Under the pieces are notes generated by a model, which searched no databases, was not told the DNA's origin, and saw only the letters and a program-made list of their open reading frames with translations. From JANNSX01 sp041397825 (GTDB lineage Bacteria; Pseudomonadota; Alphaproteobacteria; Rhizobiales; Hyphomicrobiaceae), in NCBI GenBank assembly GCA_041397825.1, contig JAWKVX010000002.1, forward strand, positions 372,001 through 436,000: DNA of 64,000 nucleotides, given 5' to 3'. Made by a program: the position numbers and the translations under genes. Shown here one piece after another: positions 63,731 to 64,000 of this stretch. Each line of letters starts with the position of its first letter. Within the stretch, counting starts at the first letter, position 1.

Positions 63731-64000
63731 TCATCCTTCGGCGATAACGCTGTTTCGCAGCCTGCCCACGCCCTCGACCATAACTTCTACTATGTCCCCC
63801 GGCTTCAACCAGCGCGGCGGATCGAACCGCGCCCCTGCGCCAGTCGGCGTGCCGGTCGCGATCAGATCGCCGGGCATGAGCGTAGTGAAGGACGAGATGT
63901 AGGCGATGAGTTCAGCGATCGGGAAGGCCATCGAGGCGGTCGTATCGCTCTGGCGGAGCTCGCCGTTGACGCGGGTCTCGAGGTGCAGGTCGCAGAGATC
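63731..64000 (-). CDS. fumarylacetoacetate hydrolase family protein (C-terminal part, cut by window edge)
   Basis: The last 89 residues are visible: HLETRVNGELRQSDTTASMA, FPIAELIAYISSFTTLMPGD, LIATGTPTGAGARFDPPRWL, KPGDIVEVMVEGVGRLRNSV. TGTPTGAG is the characteristic FAH glycine-rich motif. Members hydrolyse ring-fission products or isomerise 5-carboxymethyl-2-hydroxymuconate. First visible gene of the operon with the monooxygenase. The catalytic metal site (ExE..D) lies outside the window. Confidence 0.9.
   Translation of the reverse strand, partial: DLCDLHLETRVNGELRQSDTTASMAFPIAELIAYISSFTTLMPGDLIATGTPTGAGARFDPPRWLKPGDIVEVMVEGVGRLRNSVIAEG

Overview
The window reads as chromosomal DNA of a GC-rich alphaproteobacterium, most likely of the order Hyphomicrobiales (Rhizobiales). 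The evidence is gene content and order: a split purQ/purS with a small membrane protein between them next to purC and the F1-ATPase zeta inhibitor gene; xerC, fsa and priA followed by the F1 genes atpHAGDC without the F0 genes; a bacterial type A RNase P RNA; DUF2783 beside an aromatic-ring monooxygenase; and mostly dense, unidirectional operons with ATGA or TGATG overlaps. I could not run a search, so genus and species stay open.

Layout. 1-3.3 kb: start of an exported protein, rnpB, purine synthesis (purQ, small membrane protein, purS, purC) and the zeta subunit. 3.3-8.5 kb: a TetR-controlled RND efflux operon with a recognisable promoter and operator. 8.5-16.2 kb: DUF1989 protein, small unknown proteins, an internally duplicated membrane protein, a class III nucleotide cyclase, a class III aminotransferase, pncB and xerC. 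16.5-19.3 kb: an exported protein made of two DUF4034-like halves, an ABM protein and a VOC protein, lying between xerC and fsa. 19.3-29.9 kb: fsa, priA, a PilZ protein, an EamA exporter and the F1-ATPase operon, which carries two extra genes (a GlcG/HbpS-like protein between atpA and atpG, a CPFCG zinc-ribbon protein between atpD and atpC). 30-34.2 kb: a dimethylglycine/sarcosine dehydrogenase-like flavoprotein and an exported VWA protein. 34.4-41 kb: a dipeptide-type ABC transporter operon with an acetamidase/formamidase inside it.

41-45.6 kb looks like a decayed island ending at a tRNA-fMet gene. It holds two adenylate-forming enzymes (one with a carrier-protein domain), a frameshifted citramalate-synthase remnant and the C-terminal scrap of an ArdC-type antirestriction protein. 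46-53 kb: RidA, a DHA2-type exporter, and a Ser/Thr kinase-WD40 / FHA / FHA / PP2C phosphosignalling locus. 53-64 kb: a non-pyrrolysine MttB homologue, a Phd/VapC-type toxin-antitoxin pair directly before a fused pabB-pabC gene, a GNAT enzyme, a mandelate-racemase-family pseudogene next to a PfkB sugar kinase, GST, a Sel1 protein, an alpha/beta hydrolase, a second RidA protein, and an aromatic-degradation operon (FAH-family hydrolase, flavin monooxygenase, DUF2783) that runs off the right edge.

No CRISPR array, insertion sequence, rRNA or convincing riboswitch was seen. The points most worth a second look are the two extra genes in the atp operon, the kinase/FHA/PP2C locus, the decayed island at tRNA-fMet, the duplicated DUF4034-like protein, and a probable leaderless promoter in front of the peptide-transporter operon.
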